Made by a program: the position numbers and the translations under genes | Notes under the pieces: generated by a model | Databases searched by the model: none | What the model saw: the letters and a program-made list of their open reading frames with translations, nothing else | Told to the model about the DNA's origin: nothing | Shown here: positions 18,495-27,146 of the stretch, piece by piece | How the letters are laid out: every line of letters begins with the position of its first letter | How positions within the stretch are numbered: the first letter of the stretch is position 1 | From: an uncultured Prevotellaceae bacterium | GTDB taxonomy: Bacteria > Bacteroidota > Bacteroidia > Bacteroidales > Bacteroidaceae | DNA length: 61,693 nt | Assembly: GCA_900318915.1 (NCBI GenBank) | Contig: ONMI01000011.1 | Coordinates: forward strand, 1-61,693 | Direction of reading: 5' to 3'

Positions 18495-18838
18495 TCGAGC
18501 GCTCCTTTCCGCCAGGCATAAGCCAAGCCAAAAACAAGAACCAGCAGGAAGAACCCTACGCTCACGAGAGCCATGGGTCCGAACTGCTTCACTACGACAG
18601 CCCACGGATAGAGGAAGACGGTCTCGATGTCGAACATGAGGAAAAGGATGGCGAAGAGGTAGTATCCGATACTGACGGGAATCCATGAGGATCCCCTTGT
18701 AGGAATACCACACTCGAAAGGCTCACCCTTTATCTTGTTGTACGACCTGGGACCGATGAGCTTTGCGATGGCGTAGGCAGCCAGCACCAAAGCGACGGCC
18801 GTTATCAGAACGGTAACTAACAAAATAAAAAATGACAT
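18485..18838 (-). CDS. nuoA: NADH-quinone oxidoreductase subunit A
   Basis: 117 residues, three transmembrane helices. Conserved NuoA/ND3 features are the loop KGEPFECGIPTRGSSW (with the conserved Glu-Cys-Gly) and FAILFLMFDIETVFLYPWA. It is the first gene of the operon; no nuoEFG homologues precede it, the next gene upstream being an unrelated kinase-like gene. A minus-7 promoter element lies 49 bp upstream. Confidence 0.95.
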   Translation of the reverse strand: MSFFILLVTVLITAVALVLAAYAIAKLIGPRSYNKIKGEPFECGIPTRGSSWIPVSIGYYLFAILFLMFDIETVFLYPWAVVVKQFGPMALVSVGFFLLVLVFGLAYAWRKGALEWK

Positions 18839-18886
18839 AGTGCAAATATGTGTGTTATGTATGTGTTGTCCCTATGAAAAGCGGTG

Positions 18887-18894
18887 CAAAGTTA
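18887..18894 (-). promoter_or_regulatory. Minus-7 element of the nuo operon promoter
   Basis: TAACTTTG on the minus strand, matching TAnnTTTG. No convincing minus-33 box at 19-21 bp, so it may need an activator. Confidence 0.4.
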
Positions 18895-18987
18895 GCAATT
18901 TATTATCAAACCACCTTATTTTTTGCCCTCAAATATTGGCATCAAATCTAAAAATCCTGATTAACGGGAGCAAAAGTGTGCATTTTG

Positions 18988-19836
18988 TCAAGAAACAGCA
19001 TTTGTGTGGTAGTCTACGAGCCCGTTCATGGGTCTCTGCAGGACCTTTTCGAGCCGTATTTTCTCCTTCACAGCAGCCTCTTCGACCAAAGATCTGAAGT
19101 GATGGGCAATGCTTCCCACGATGCCCACCGGCAGTTCCGGGCGCCCATAGGCTGCCACATTGCGGCGGAAGAAGCTCCGGAAGTGTTCGAGCACCAACAT
19201 CCGCAGCGGCTCGCACTGCAGGTTTTCGGCGATGAAAGGCGAGAGTGATGCGAGAAATCTGTTGGGCATCGGTTCCCGATATACCCGCTGTATGACATCC
19301 GGCAAGGAGAGGCCTGTGGCCTGTTCAAACCTCTCTTTCAGGTCCTCGGGCAGGAGTCCTTTGTACAAGCTACCAAGGAAGCGTTTTCCCATGACCGCCC
19401 CGCTTCCCTCATCGCCCAGGATGAAGCCGAGCGGCGGCACATTACGCACGATTCTATCACCATCATAAAGTCCTGAGTTTGAGCCAGTGCCAAGGATACA
19501 TGCAATTCCTTGTTTAAGTTGGAACAACGCCCTTGCCGCCCCCAGCAAATCAGACTCAGCTCGGACATTTGCCTTTGGGAAATGCTCCCTGAGCAGCCGC
19601 CTCATGCGCGGTTGCATTTGCGGTGTCACGCCCGCCCCATAGAAGAACACGTCAGAGACTTCGGATGCCAGCCGGTCTATTTCCGTCAAGAGCTGCTGCG
19701 TGAAGACCGCCTCGATAGTCTCGTCGTCTTGCAGCACAGGGTTGATGCCCTGTGTGGTTATCTCACGCACGATTGAAGGTGCCTGCACAAGGCACCAATC
19801 GGTTTTAGTACTGCCACTGTCGGCTATCAGAATCAT
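18988..19836 (-). CDS. BadF/BadG-type ATPase, N-acetylglucosamine kinase-like
   Basis: 282 residues of the actin-like ASKHA fold. The phosphate-1 motif is MILIADSGSTKTDWCLV, and CILGTGSNSGLYDG plus LGDEGSGAVMGK correspond to the second phosphate and adenosine regions; the DEGSG motif is typical of GlcNAc kinase-like proteins of Bacteroidetes. The likely reaction is ATP-dependent phosphorylation of an amino sugar, perhaps in cell-wall recycling; the substrate is inferred from the family only. Stands alone between nuo and the channel gene. Confidence 0.8.
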   Translation of the reverse strand: MILIADSGSTKTDWCLVQAPSIVREITTQGINPVLQDDETIEAVFTQQLLTEIDRLASEVSDVFFYGAGVTPQMQPRMRRLLREHFPKANVRAESDLLGAARALFQLKQGIACILGTGSNSGLYDGDRIVRNVPPLGFILGDEGSGAVMGKRFLGSLYKGLLPEDLKERFEQATGLSLPDVIQRVYREPMPNRFLASLSPFIAENLQCEPLRMLVLEHFRSFFRRNVAAYGRPELPVGIVGSIAHHFRSLVEEAAVKEKIRLEKVLQRPMNGLVDYHTNAVS

Positions 19837-19858
19837 AGAGTAAAATAAAAATCCGGTG

Positions 19859-19866
19859 CAAAAGTA
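19859..19866 (-). promoter_or_regulatory. Minus-7 element of the sugar kinase-like gene
   Basis: TACTTTTG on the minus strand, 22 bp ahead of the ATG at 19836. No clear minus-33 box. Confidence 0.4.
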
Positions 19867-19992
19867 GCAAAAAACGGTGACACCACGGCCATTTGTTCAA
19901 GATAAAAGGCGTGGCAACCCTTGAAAAGGGCAGAAGGAAGAAGGACTGGCGGTAGAAAGGCATCAAAAAAAGCGATTTTCGGCATGAAGGCA

Positions 19993-20022
19993 TTGTGAAG
20001 TGTTCATTTTTTGCTAATTTTG
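19993..20022 (+). promoter_or_regulatory. Promoter of the mechanosensitive channel gene
   Basis: TTG at 19993-19995, 19 bp, TAATTTTG at 20015-20022. This places transcription start near 20029, which excludes the upstream in-frame ATG at 19995 and supports ATG 20049. Confidence 0.6.
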
Positions 20023-20048
20023 CAATTCAAAAGAAAAGGAAACCGAAA

Positions 20049-22439
20049 ATGTCCACTCTCATAAGACGCATATCCGTTGTGCTGCTGTTCTGCAGCCTTC
20101 TGCTTCCCGTACATGCCGTGCTGAAAGAAGCCAATCTGGAGAAGACGCTGTCGATACTGCGCGGCGAGCTCACCCACTACTACAACGACTTGGAGCAGCA
20201 GGCCGAGAGCAGCAAGCGGCTCAGGGAGCAAGTGATCAACTCACTGATCAACATTGTCCGCCGCAGCAACCAGAGTTCGCTGATGCTCTACTCGCAGAAG
20301 CCCGAATACGTGTTCGACCTCACCTATGCCTGCCATGAGGCCACCGAGCTCTACTTCGACTACCACCGCGCCATCCTTCCCTTCCGTTCGGCTGTTGAGG
20401 AGTTGAACACCGAAGTGGCCCGTTACGACAGTCTGGTATACAGTCTGAACAACATGTCGACGCGCAGTCTGAGCGACAAAGCCGCCGTTGACCGCAATGT
20501 ATGCCTCACGCTTGCCGTGAACATCCTCCGCACGCTGAAGGACAACCGCCAGAGCATGAGCGAGTATGTAGACATTTACGACCGCACCGAGGAGCGTCTG
20601 CGCAATCTGAACGATTACGCCAATCTCCGTTACAACGAGATTCAGAACAACATCTTCATCAACGGCGGCGAGAGCTACCCCAAGATACTCTCCCATCTGG
20701 ATCTCTACCTTATGCAGACGAAGGAGAGCGTGATAGACAAATACCTGCGCAAGCAGAAGGTGCGCAGCGACTGGGACAGCCGCATGATGCTGGCCCTATT
20801 CGGCACCATTCTGCTGTTCGGTTTCGGCGCCACGCTGGTGAACCTGCTGTTCATGCGCTACCTGCCGAAGCGGCTCCGCACCGAAGGCTTCCAGAACAAG
20901 CAGACCTGCATCACGATGGCCACCACGGTTATAACATTTGCCCTGGCGCTGGGTGTGACCCGTCTGTTCTGGGACCAGAACTTCTTCATCATGGCGAGCG
21001 GTCTGTTGATGCGGTACGCCTGGCTGCTGGGTGTGATTCTGATATCGCTTCTGCTCAGGTTAGACAGTGTTCAGATTAAGAGCGCCTTTCACGTCTACTC
21101 GCCGCTGATACTGATAGGCTTTATTGTTTTTGCCTTCCGTATCATCCTGATACCCAACGGTCTGGTGAATCTGCTCCTACCCCCTATCCTACTGATATGC
21201 ACCATCTGGCAGTGGTGGGTAATCAAGAAGCACAGCCACAACATACCCCGCAGCGACGTGTTCTACTCGTACATTTCCCTTCTGGTGTTTGTGGTGTCGG
21301 TGGTATGTTCCTGGATAGGCTACACGCTGATGAGTGTGCAGCTGCTTATCTGGTGGATTATGCAGCTCACCTGCATTCTGACCATCACCTGTGCCCGTCT
21401 GTGGATAAAGGAGTACGGCGAGCGGCACAGTTTCGCCAGCCGCCCCATCTCCGAGACCTGGTTTTTCAATTTCATTTACCGTGTTCTCCTACCCGCCTGC
21501 GGTGTACTCTCGGTGCTGCTCTCCATCTATTGGGCTGCCGACATCTTCAACCTGACCGCACTCACCTGGCACTACTTCACCTACCGTTTCATCAGTTCCA
21601 ACGCCATCACCATCAGTATGCTCAACATAGTGATCGTGATTATCCTGTGGATGCTGTTCTCCTACATCAACCAGACCGCGCAGGCTCTTCTCCGCCATTA
21701 TTATACCACGAAGAACGACAAGTCGGCCGACAGCCGTATCGTGATGGGCCGCAACCTTATACAAGTAGTGGTATGGGGTTTGTGGCTGATACTGAGCCTT
21801 GCCATCTGCCGTGTGGACAACACCTGGCTGGTAGTGGTTTCGGGCGGTCTGTCGACCGGTGTGGGTTTTGCCTCGAAAGACATTCTGGAGAACATCTACT
21901 ACGGCTTGTCGCTGATGGCCGGGCGCATCTCCGTGGGCGACTGGATAATCTGCGACGGCATCCGCGGCCGTGTGAGTTCGATCAACTACACCAGCACGAT
22001 GCTCGAGACGGTAGACGGTTCGGTGATAGCCTTCCAGAACAGCCAGCTCTTCACGAAAAACTATAAGAATCTGACACGCAACCACGGCTACGAGCTTCGT
22101 CTGCTCGATGTAGGCATTGCCTACGGTTCGAACGTGGAGGAGACCCGCCGTCTTTTGGTGGAGGAGATATCCAAGCTCGACTTTGTGAGCCAGGTGAAGC
22201 ACATCGAGCAGAGCAAGAAAGTGAGGGTGATGCTTCACAGTTTCGGTGACAACTCCGTGAACCTGAAGGTCCTGGTCTGGGTGCCCGTCCTGACCCAGTT
22301 TGCCAATGACTGCGAGATATTGGAGTGCGTGTACAACACGCTGAACAAGCACCACATAGAGATACCGTTCCCGCAGCGCGACCTTCACATTGTGAGTGTG
22401 GACAAGGACGTGGCCGAAAAGCTTTCGACCTCGGCTTAG
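20049..22439 (+). CDS. Large MscS-family mechanosensitive ion channel
   Basis: 796 residues. Signal peptide-like N-terminus (MSTLIRRISVVLLFCSLLLPVHA), a periplasmic, helical domain to about residue 240, then about ten transmembrane helices and a MscS core: the pore helix region LVVVSGGLSTGVGFASKDILEN followed by the beta domain with SVGDWIICDGIRGRVSSINYTSTMLET. The protein should relieve hypo-osmotic stress by opening in the cytoplasmic membrane under tension; the long periplasmic part resembles MscK/MscM-type members. Single gene, ended by a strong terminator. Confidence 0.88.
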   Translation: MSTLIRRISVVLLFCSLLLPVHAVLKEANLEKTLSILRGELTHYYNDLEQQAESSKRLREQVINSLINIVRRSNQSSLMLYSQKPEYVFDLTYACHEATELYFDYHRAILPFRSAVEELNTEVARYDSLVYSLNNMSTRSLSDKAAVDRNVCLTLAVNILRTLKDNRQSMSEYVDIYDRTEERLRNLNDYANLRYNEIQNNIFINGGESYPKILSHLDLYLMQTKESVIDKYLRKQKVRSDWDSRMMLALFGTILLFGFGATLVNLLFMRYLPKRLRTEGFQNKQTCITMATTVITFALALGVTRLFWDQNFFIMASGLLMRYAWLLGVILISLLLRLDSVQIKSAFHVYSPLILIGFIVFAFRIILIPNGLVNLLLPPILLICTIWQWWVIKKHSHNIPRSDVFYSYISLLVFVVSVVCSWIGYTLMSVQLLIWWIMQLTCILTITCARLWIKEYGERHSFASRPISETWFFNFIYRVLLPACGVLSVLLSIYWAADIFNLTALTWHYFTYRFISSNAITISMLNIVIVIILWMLFSYINQTAQALLRHYYTTKNDKSADSRIVMGRNLIQVVVWGLWLILSLAICRVDNTWLVVVSGGLSTGVGFASKDILENIYYGLSLMAGRISVGDWIICDGIRGRVSSINYTSTMLETVDGSVIAFQNSQLFTKNYKNLTRNHGYELRLLDVGIAYGSNVEETRRLLVEEISKLDFVSQVKHIEQSKKVRVMLHSFGDNSVNLKVLVWVPVLTQFANDCEILECVYNTLNKHHIEIPFPQRDLHIVSVDKDVAEKLSTSA

Positions 22440-22454
22440 CGCGGAGTCCGACAG

Positions 22455-22472
22455 TTGCGAAAACGTTTGCAC
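22455..22472. promoter_or_regulatory. Possible LacI-family operator
   Basis: TTGCGAAAACGTTTGCAC has a central AAACGTTT palindrome with flanking GC/GC, the look of LacI/CcpA-type operators. It is about 200 bp before the amylase start and on the far side of a terminator, so its connection to that gene is uncertain. Confidence 0.25.
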
Positions 22473-22491
22473 ACACGGAAGTGTTTTTTCC

Positions 22492-22524
22492 TGGCGACAA
22501 GTGAATCAACTTGTCGCCATTTTT
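22492..22524 (+). terminator. Terminator of the mechanosensitive channel gene
   Basis: A perfect 11-bp stem TGGCGACAAGT/ACTTGTCGCCA (22492-22502 with 22509-22519), 6-nt loop, followed by five T. Confidence 0.85.
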
Positions 22525-22551
22525 CATATTTTTGCATGGTAGAGAAATTAT

Positions 22552-22580
22552 AGGGAAGTTAAAGGGAAGTTAAAGGGACA
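22552..22580 (+). repeat. Direct repeats of 11 bp upstream of the amylase gene
   Basis: AGGGAAGTTAA occurs twice back to back (22552-22562, 22563-22573) and is followed by AGGGACA. An 11-bp period puts the sites on one face of the helix, as in binding sites of LytTR or AraC-type regulators. It lies 85-113 bp before the amylase ATG; no convincing promoter element separates them. Confidence 0.45.
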
Positions 22581-22664
22581 TATGCTTTATTTATGGACCA
22601 TTCTTCTTAATTACTTGTTATTAACTTGCGAAAGTTTAGAATCAAATAATATAATCAAAGACCT

Positions 22665-25600
22665 ATGCAAATGAAGAGAACAAAACTTATGATGTGGCTC
22701 ATACTGCTGATACTGATGGTGGTACCCGCCCGACAGGCCGGCGCCCAGAGCGATTGGCAAGGCGGCTGGCCGGCCAACTACGGCGGTGTGATGCTTCAAG
22801 GATTCTACTGGGACTCCTACCAGGAGACCAATTGGGAACAACTGACCGCCCAGGCTGACGAGTTGTCGAAGTATTTCAGTCTGATTTGGATACCCAACTC
22901 CGGCAAGACCTCCTCCTACTACTGGAACAGCCAGTCGACCTCGATGGGCTACGACCCCTGTTTTTGGCTCGACCACACCTCTTGCTGGGGCACCGAGGAG
23001 CAGTTGCGCTCCATGATTAGCGCCTACCGCGATCGCGGCACCGGCATCATCGAGGACGTGGTAATCAACCACAAGAACGGTGTGAGTAGCTGGTGCGACT
23101 TCGCCGACGAGGAGAAAGGCAGCTACAAGCTCACCTGGGACAACACCAACTATACCGGCATCTGCAGCAACGACGAAGCCAACTACCACGGCTATCCGAC
23201 AGGCGGCGCCCAGGACACCGGCGACAACTTTGACGGATTCCGCGACCTGGACCACACCAATGCCCTGGTTCAGCAGAACGTGAAGACCTACCTCAACTTT
23301 CTGCTCAACGACCTGGGCTATGCCGGTTTCCGCTACGACATGGTGAAAGGCTACTCGCCCTACTACACCAAGCTGTACAATGAGTCGTCGCATCCCACCT
23401 TCTCGGTGGGCGAGTTCTGGGACAGCAAAGAGGGTGTCTACTGGTGGGTGAACGGCACGGAAAAGACCTCTGCCGCCTTCGACTTCGGTCTGAAGTTCAC
23501 CATCAACGGCACTTTCGGCCAGGGCAATTTCGACCTGAGCGACAAAGGCATGGCTGCCGATGCCAACTACAGCCGCTATTCGGTGACCTTTGTAGACAAC
23601 CACGACACCTACCGCAACAACGACCGTCTGAGCAACAACGTGCTGGCTGCCAACGCCTTCATTCTGGCCATGCCCGGCACCCCCTGTCTGTTCTGGCCCC
23701 ACTGGACCCTTTACAAGAACGAGTTGAAGAAGATGGTGAAGGCCCGCCATGCCGCCGGCATCACCAACACCAGCACCATCACCTATCAGAACAACTGGGG
23801 CAGCAACGCCCATGTGATTAAAGTAAAAGGCACCCAAGGCGAGGTGCTCATGATATGCGGTTATGCCGAGAACTACGACACGAACGGCTATAAGGCTGTG
23901 TCGGTGGGCAACGGCACCAATCCCAACTACGCCTACTTTGTTAGCAACGATGTAGTCCTGGGCCATCTGCTGGCCACTCCGCAGGTGAGCAAGCCCGCCG
24001 GCGCCTACACCCCCGGCATGACCACCACCCTCTCGGCCAGTGAGGCCGGCGCCACCCTGGTATACACCACCGACGGCAGCGACCCCACCCCGAGCAACGG
24101 CACCCAGGTGAGCGGCAGCACCACGCTCACCTTCGACGAGACCACCACGCTGAAAGCCGGCGTGCTTGTTGATGGCGACGTGCTCAACATCGAGTCGTTC
24201 ACCTACACGCTGCGCGCCGACGCCGGCCGCATCTACGCCCGGAGCGCCACCGGCCACGCCATGTACTTCTACGCCTACGACGGCGACTACCAACCCAACG
24301 GCAATTGGGGCGAGGGCAACCGTGTGACCACGACCACCGAGATAAACGGCGAGACCTGGTACTACTACGACTACGACCTGAGCACCCACCCCAATCTTCA
24401 GCTCATTGTGCGCGACGGCAACCTGGGCGAGTACAACCGCTGGCCCCTTGAGGGCAACGATGTGAAGATATCGGCCTATTCCGACAAGCCCTACATCTAC
24501 CTCCGCGGCAACAACGACCCCTACATGTATACCGGTGAGGAGGTGGAAGCCCTCTCCTCGCAGCGTATCTACGCCCGCAGCAAGAGCGGCAGCCAGCTTT
24601 ACTTCTACACCTACGGCGGCAAGGACGGCGCCGAACTGAACGGCTCATGGGGCAACGGCAACGCCATCAACAGCACCACCACCATTGACGGCCAGACGTG
24701 GTACTACTGCGACTACGACCTCATAGACCACTACAACCTGCGTCTCATCGTGCGCGACGCCAGCGGCAACCGCTATCCCGGCGACGGCGCCGAAGGCATT
24801 CTGGTGAGCAGCCTCACCTCTACCCCCTATGTGGTGCTCACCGAGGGCACCGGCAGTCAGCAGATAGAATACTACAGCGAGGACGACATAGTGAAGACCC
24901 CCTACCTCATCGGTTCCGCCGTAGGTGTGGACTTCGACCAGGCCACCGACGCCATTGCCCTAACCTGGGACGCCGCCGGCCAGTGCTGGAGCTATACCGG
25001 CCCCTTCACACAGAACGGCGAGCTCCGCCTCATCGTGAACCAAGACTACCGGCGCAACTGGAGTGAGGACAGCAACAGCAGCGACGGCAACTACTACAAC
25101 CACGTGGCCTATCACGGCGACGGCGACGGCACCGAGGCCGGCTGCGGCGGCGCACGCGTGCGCTTCACCGGCGAGAGCGGCACCTACACCCTGCGCTTCT
25201 ACCCCGGCGACACCCCCTACTACACCCTGGGCCGCACCCTTTCGCTTCGCAACATGACCTGCATAGCCAGTCCGAGCGGTGTGAAATACGGTGAGATAGC
25301 CGCCAGCACCCGCACCATCGACGGCACCCTCTACAAGAGCGGCGCCTCCTGGGCCGACGATGCCGCCTGGCAGAAGCCTGATAGCGTGGACGTGTACGTG
25401 GTGAGCGGCTTAGAGACCAACGGTGAGAGTTACAAGGTGACGCTGAGCCGTCTGGACGGCGACATCATCCCCGCCAACACCGGTGTGCTGCTCTTCAGCG
25501 AGCAAGCCCCCGCCACCGAGACCGACCGCTACTGGACCGTTGAGGCCGTTGGCGCCTCCGACGCCCATGCCAGCTACAGCGGCACCAACCTGCTGGCTCC

Positions 25601-26054
25601 CGTGGTGACCCCCACCTTCATCCCCGGCACCGAAACCGATGCCAGCGGCGATGTGACCCGCCGCAACTTCATCTTCGGTTTCTACTGTCTGGAAGCCGAC
25701 AGCGACACTCCGCCGGCCATAGGCGACTACAGCTACCAGCTCGGTTTCTGGCGTTCGAGTCTGTCGGCCGACGCCAATCCCCAGACCAACCTCTCCAGCG
25801 CCCACATGGCCTATCTGCCCTTGACCCCCGGTCAGTATGGCGACAGCCAATACGGTGCCTTCGACGCCCCGGGCAGTCCCACCTCCTCCCCCTTCATCCA
25901 CTTCTCGTTCGAGGGTGAGGAGAACGGTATCGGCAATATCCGTTCTGCCGCAAGCACCGACGGTCTCTACTACACGATAGAAGGCGTGGGCCTGCCCCGT
26001 CCGATGCAGAAAGGTCTTTACATCCACAACGGCAAGAAAGTAGTGGTGAGATGA
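22665..26054 (+). CDS. Secreted multidomain alpha-amylase (GH13) with sorting tail
   Basis: 1129 residues (ATG 22671 is an equally good start). Signal peptide ending QAGAQ; GH13 catalytic domain with the nucleophile Asp225 in GFRYDMVKGY, acid/base Glu250 in SVGEFWDS and Asp314 in FVDNHDT. A chitobiase-C-like domain (YTPGMTTTLSASEAG..YTTDGSDPTPS) follows near residue 445, then two repeats starting IYARS and containing NGNWGEGN/NGSWGNGN with paired tyrosines and tryptophans, likely starch-binding modules, another beta domain, and the tail (GLYIHNGKKVVVR). It should hydrolyse starch outside the cell or on its surface. Codon use is extremely biased to GGC/ACC/GTG as in the other secreted proteins, consistent with high expression. 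Confidence 0.92.
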   Translation: MQMKRTKLMMWLILLILMVVPARQAGAQSDWQGGWPANYGGVMLQGFYWDSYQETNWEQLTAQADELSKYFSLIWIPNSGKTSSYYWNSQSTSMGYDPCFWLDHTSCWGTEEQLRSMISAYRDRGTGIIEDVVINHKNGVSSWCDFADEEKGSYKLTWDNTNYTGICSNDEANYHGYPTGGAQDTGDNFDGFRDLDHTNALVQQNVKTYLNFLLNDLGYAGFRYDMVKGYSPYYTKLYNESSHPTFSVGEFWDSKEGVYWWVNGTEKTSAAFDFGLKFTINGTFGQGNFDLSDKGMAADANYSRYSVTFVDNHDTYRNNDRLSNNVLAANAFILAMPGTPCLFWPHWTLYKNELKKMVKARHAAGITNTSTITYQNNWGSNAHVIKVKGTQGEVLMICGYAENYDTNGYKAVSVGNGTNPNYAYFVSNDVVLGHLLATPQVSKPAGAYTPGMTTTLSASEAGATLVYTTDGSDPTPSNGTQVSGSTTLTFDETTTLKAGVLVDGDVLNIESFTYTLRADAGRIYARSATGHAMYFYAYDGDYQPNGNWGEGNRVTTTTEINGETWYYYDYDLSTHPNLQLIVRDGNLGEYNRWPLEGNDVKISAYSDKPYIYLRGNNDPYMYTGEEVEALSSQRIYARSKSGSQLYFYTYGGKDGAELNGSWGNGNAINSTTTIDGQTWYYCDYDLIDHYNLRLIVRDASGNRYPGDGAEGILVSSLTSTPYVVLTEGTGSQQIEYYSEDDIVKTPYLIGSAVGVDFDQATDAIALTWDAAGQCWSYTGPFTQNGELRLIVNQDYRRNWSEDSNSSDGNYYNHVAYHGDGDGTEAGCGGARVRFTGESGTYTLRFYPGDTPYYTLGRTLSLRNMTCIASPSGVKYGEIAASTRTIDGTLYKSGASWADDAAWQKPDSVDVYVVSGLETNGESYKVTLSRLDGDIIPANTGVLLFSEQAPATETDRYWTVEAVGASDAHASYSGTNLLAPVVTPTFIPGTETDASGDVTRRNFIFGFYCLEADSDTPPAIGDYSYQLGFWRSSLSADANPQTNLSSAHMAYLPLTPGQYGDSQYGAFDAPGSPTSSPFIHFSFEGEENGIGNIRSAASTDGLYYTIEGVGLPRPMQKGLYIHNGKKVVVR

Positions 26055-26100
26055 CATCAACGCAATGAAAAGAACCCACAAATCAAAGGAGACAAGCATC

Positions 26101-26277
26101 ATGAAGACATATGAGACCCCCACGATAGAAATCATTGCCGTAAGTCTGGAGCTGCTTCAGGGCAGCGACGGCAAGCAGGTGAACCCCAATCGCGATGAAT
26201 GGGACCCCTCTGGCGGCGGCATGACCAACAGCGCCATTTGGGACGACACCGACTCCGACAGCGGTGAAGGCGAATGA
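26101..26277 (+). CDS. 58-aa peptide of the Bacteroidales MKxYExPxIEII type
   Basis: 58 residues from the ATG at 26101, which is preceded by AAAGGAGA; an in-frame ATG at 26065 would add 12 residues of a different character. The N-terminus MKTYETPTIEIIAVSLELLQ is of a kind I recognise as recurrent in short Bacteroidales proteins; the C-terminal part is acidic and rich in Asp, Ser, Gly and Trp, with no Cys and no signal peptide. It follows the amylase by 46 bp and could be co-transcribed. Function unknown; a small regulator, chaperone or peptide precursor are all possible. Confidence 0.6.
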   Translation: MKTYETPTIEIIAVSLELLQGSDGKQVNPNRDEWDPSGGGMTNSAIWDDTDSDSGEGE

Positions 26278-26280
26278 AGC

Positions 26281-26321
26281 GTGTGAAGCGATAGGCATCA
26301 TTTTTCGGGTGCCATTCACAC
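26281..26321 (+). terminator. Hairpin after the amylase-peptide unit
   Basis: Outer stem GTGTGAA/TTCACAC (26281-26287 with 26315-26321) and inner stem GGCATC/GGTGCC-like pairing. It lacks a T tract, so termination is tentative. Confidence 0.4.
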
Positions 26322-26338
26322 AAGTATGACATATTTTA

Positions 26339-26376
26339 GTTACCTTTGCAGAGATTTTTGCAAAGGTAACTTTTTT
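26339..26376. promoter_or_regulatory. Perfect palindrome carrying the kdsA promoter, next to the start codon
   Basis: GTTACCTTTGCA (26339-26350) and TGCAAAGGTAAC (26359-26370) are perfect inverted 12-bp arms around an 8-nt loop, followed by six T and, one base later, the kdsA ATG at 26378. The left arm holds TACCTTTG (26341-26348), a minus-7 element pointing to kdsA, and the right arm holds the same element pointing the other way. The element could be a bidirectional promoter, an operator, or a hairpin with a T tract acting as a terminator for the gene upstream. Confidence 0.6.
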
Positions 26377-26377
26377 A

Positions 26378-27136
26378 ATGGCAGCACATCCGATATTCAT
26401 AGCCGGTCCGTGTGTCATCGAGTCGCAGCCGCTTCTCGACACCGTGGCCGAAGAGCTCGTGAGGCTGAACCGCCTTCTGGGCATCGACATTCTGTTCAAG
26501 TCATCGTTCGACAAGGCCAACCGCACCTCCATCCGTTCGTTCAGAGGCCCCGGTCTGGAGCGCGGTCTTGAGATGCTGTCGCAGGTGAAGAGCCGTTACG
26601 GCCTGCGCATCCTGACCGACATACACGAGAGTTGGCAGGCCTCTCCTGCTGCCGAGGTGGCCGATGTGCTTCAGATACCCGCCTTTCTGTGCCGCCAGAC
26701 CGACCTTCTGGTGGCCGCGGCCCGTACAGGGCGCACGGTGAACATCAAGAAGGCCCAGTTTCTGAGCGGTCCCGACATGCGCTACCCCGTGGAGAAAGCC
26801 CTCGACGCCGGTGCCCGCGAGGTATGGCTCACAGAGCGCGGCAACACCTTTGGCTACAACAACCTGGTGGTGGACTTCCGCAACATATCCGACATGCTCG
26901 ACATTGTTCCCACGGTGGTGATGGACTGCACCCACAGCGTGCAGCGCCCTGGTGCCGGTGGCGGCAAGACAGGCGGCGACCGCCGTTTTGTCCCCTCCAT
27001 GGCATTGGCCGCCAAGGCCTTCGGCGCCACCGGTTATTTCTTTGAGGTACACCCCGACCCCGACCGTGGTCTGAGCGACGGTCCGAACATGCTCCGTCTG
27101 AGCGACCTGGAGCGCGTAATCCAATCACTGCTATAA
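26378..27136 (+). CDS. kdsA: 3-deoxy-8-phosphooctulonate synthase
   Basis: 252 residues of the class I aldolase-like DAHP/KDO8P synthase family. It condenses phosphoenolpyruvate with arabinose 5-phosphate to form Kdo-8-phosphate for lipopolysaccharide. Markers are FIAGPCVIES, FKSSFDKANRTS, the NIKKAQFLSG segment and MDCTHSVQRPGAGGGKTGG. The family has both metal-dependent and independent forms; I cannot be certain here. The next gene supplies its substrate, arabinose 5-phosphate. The ATG follows the palindrome directly, leaving no room for a Shine-Dalgarno site. Confidence 0.95.
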   Translation: MAAHPIFIAGPCVIESQPLLDTVAEELVRLNRLLGIDILFKSSFDKANRTSIRSFRGPGLERGLEMLSQVKSRYGLRILTDIHESWQASPAAEVADVLQIPAFLCRQTDLLVAAARTGRTVNIKKAQFLSGPDMRYPVEKALDAGAREVWLTERGNTFGYNNLVVDFRNISDMLDIVPTVVMDCTHSVQRPGAGGGKTGGDRRFVPSMALAAKAFGATGYFFEVHPDPDRGLSDGPNMLRLSDLERVIQSLL

Positions 27137-27146
27137 CCCAAGTCCC

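Noticed and set aside
22527-22534. TATTTTTG as a minus-7 box of the amylase
   Set aside because: It overlaps the T tract of the terminator of the channel gene and has no TTG at 19-21 bp; kept only as a weak possibility.
22611-24389. A 592-residue minus-strand frame opposite the amylase
   Set aside because: Valine/glycine/alanine-rich antisense shadow of GC-biased codons; no promoter, and it runs through the catalytic core of GH13 on the other strand.
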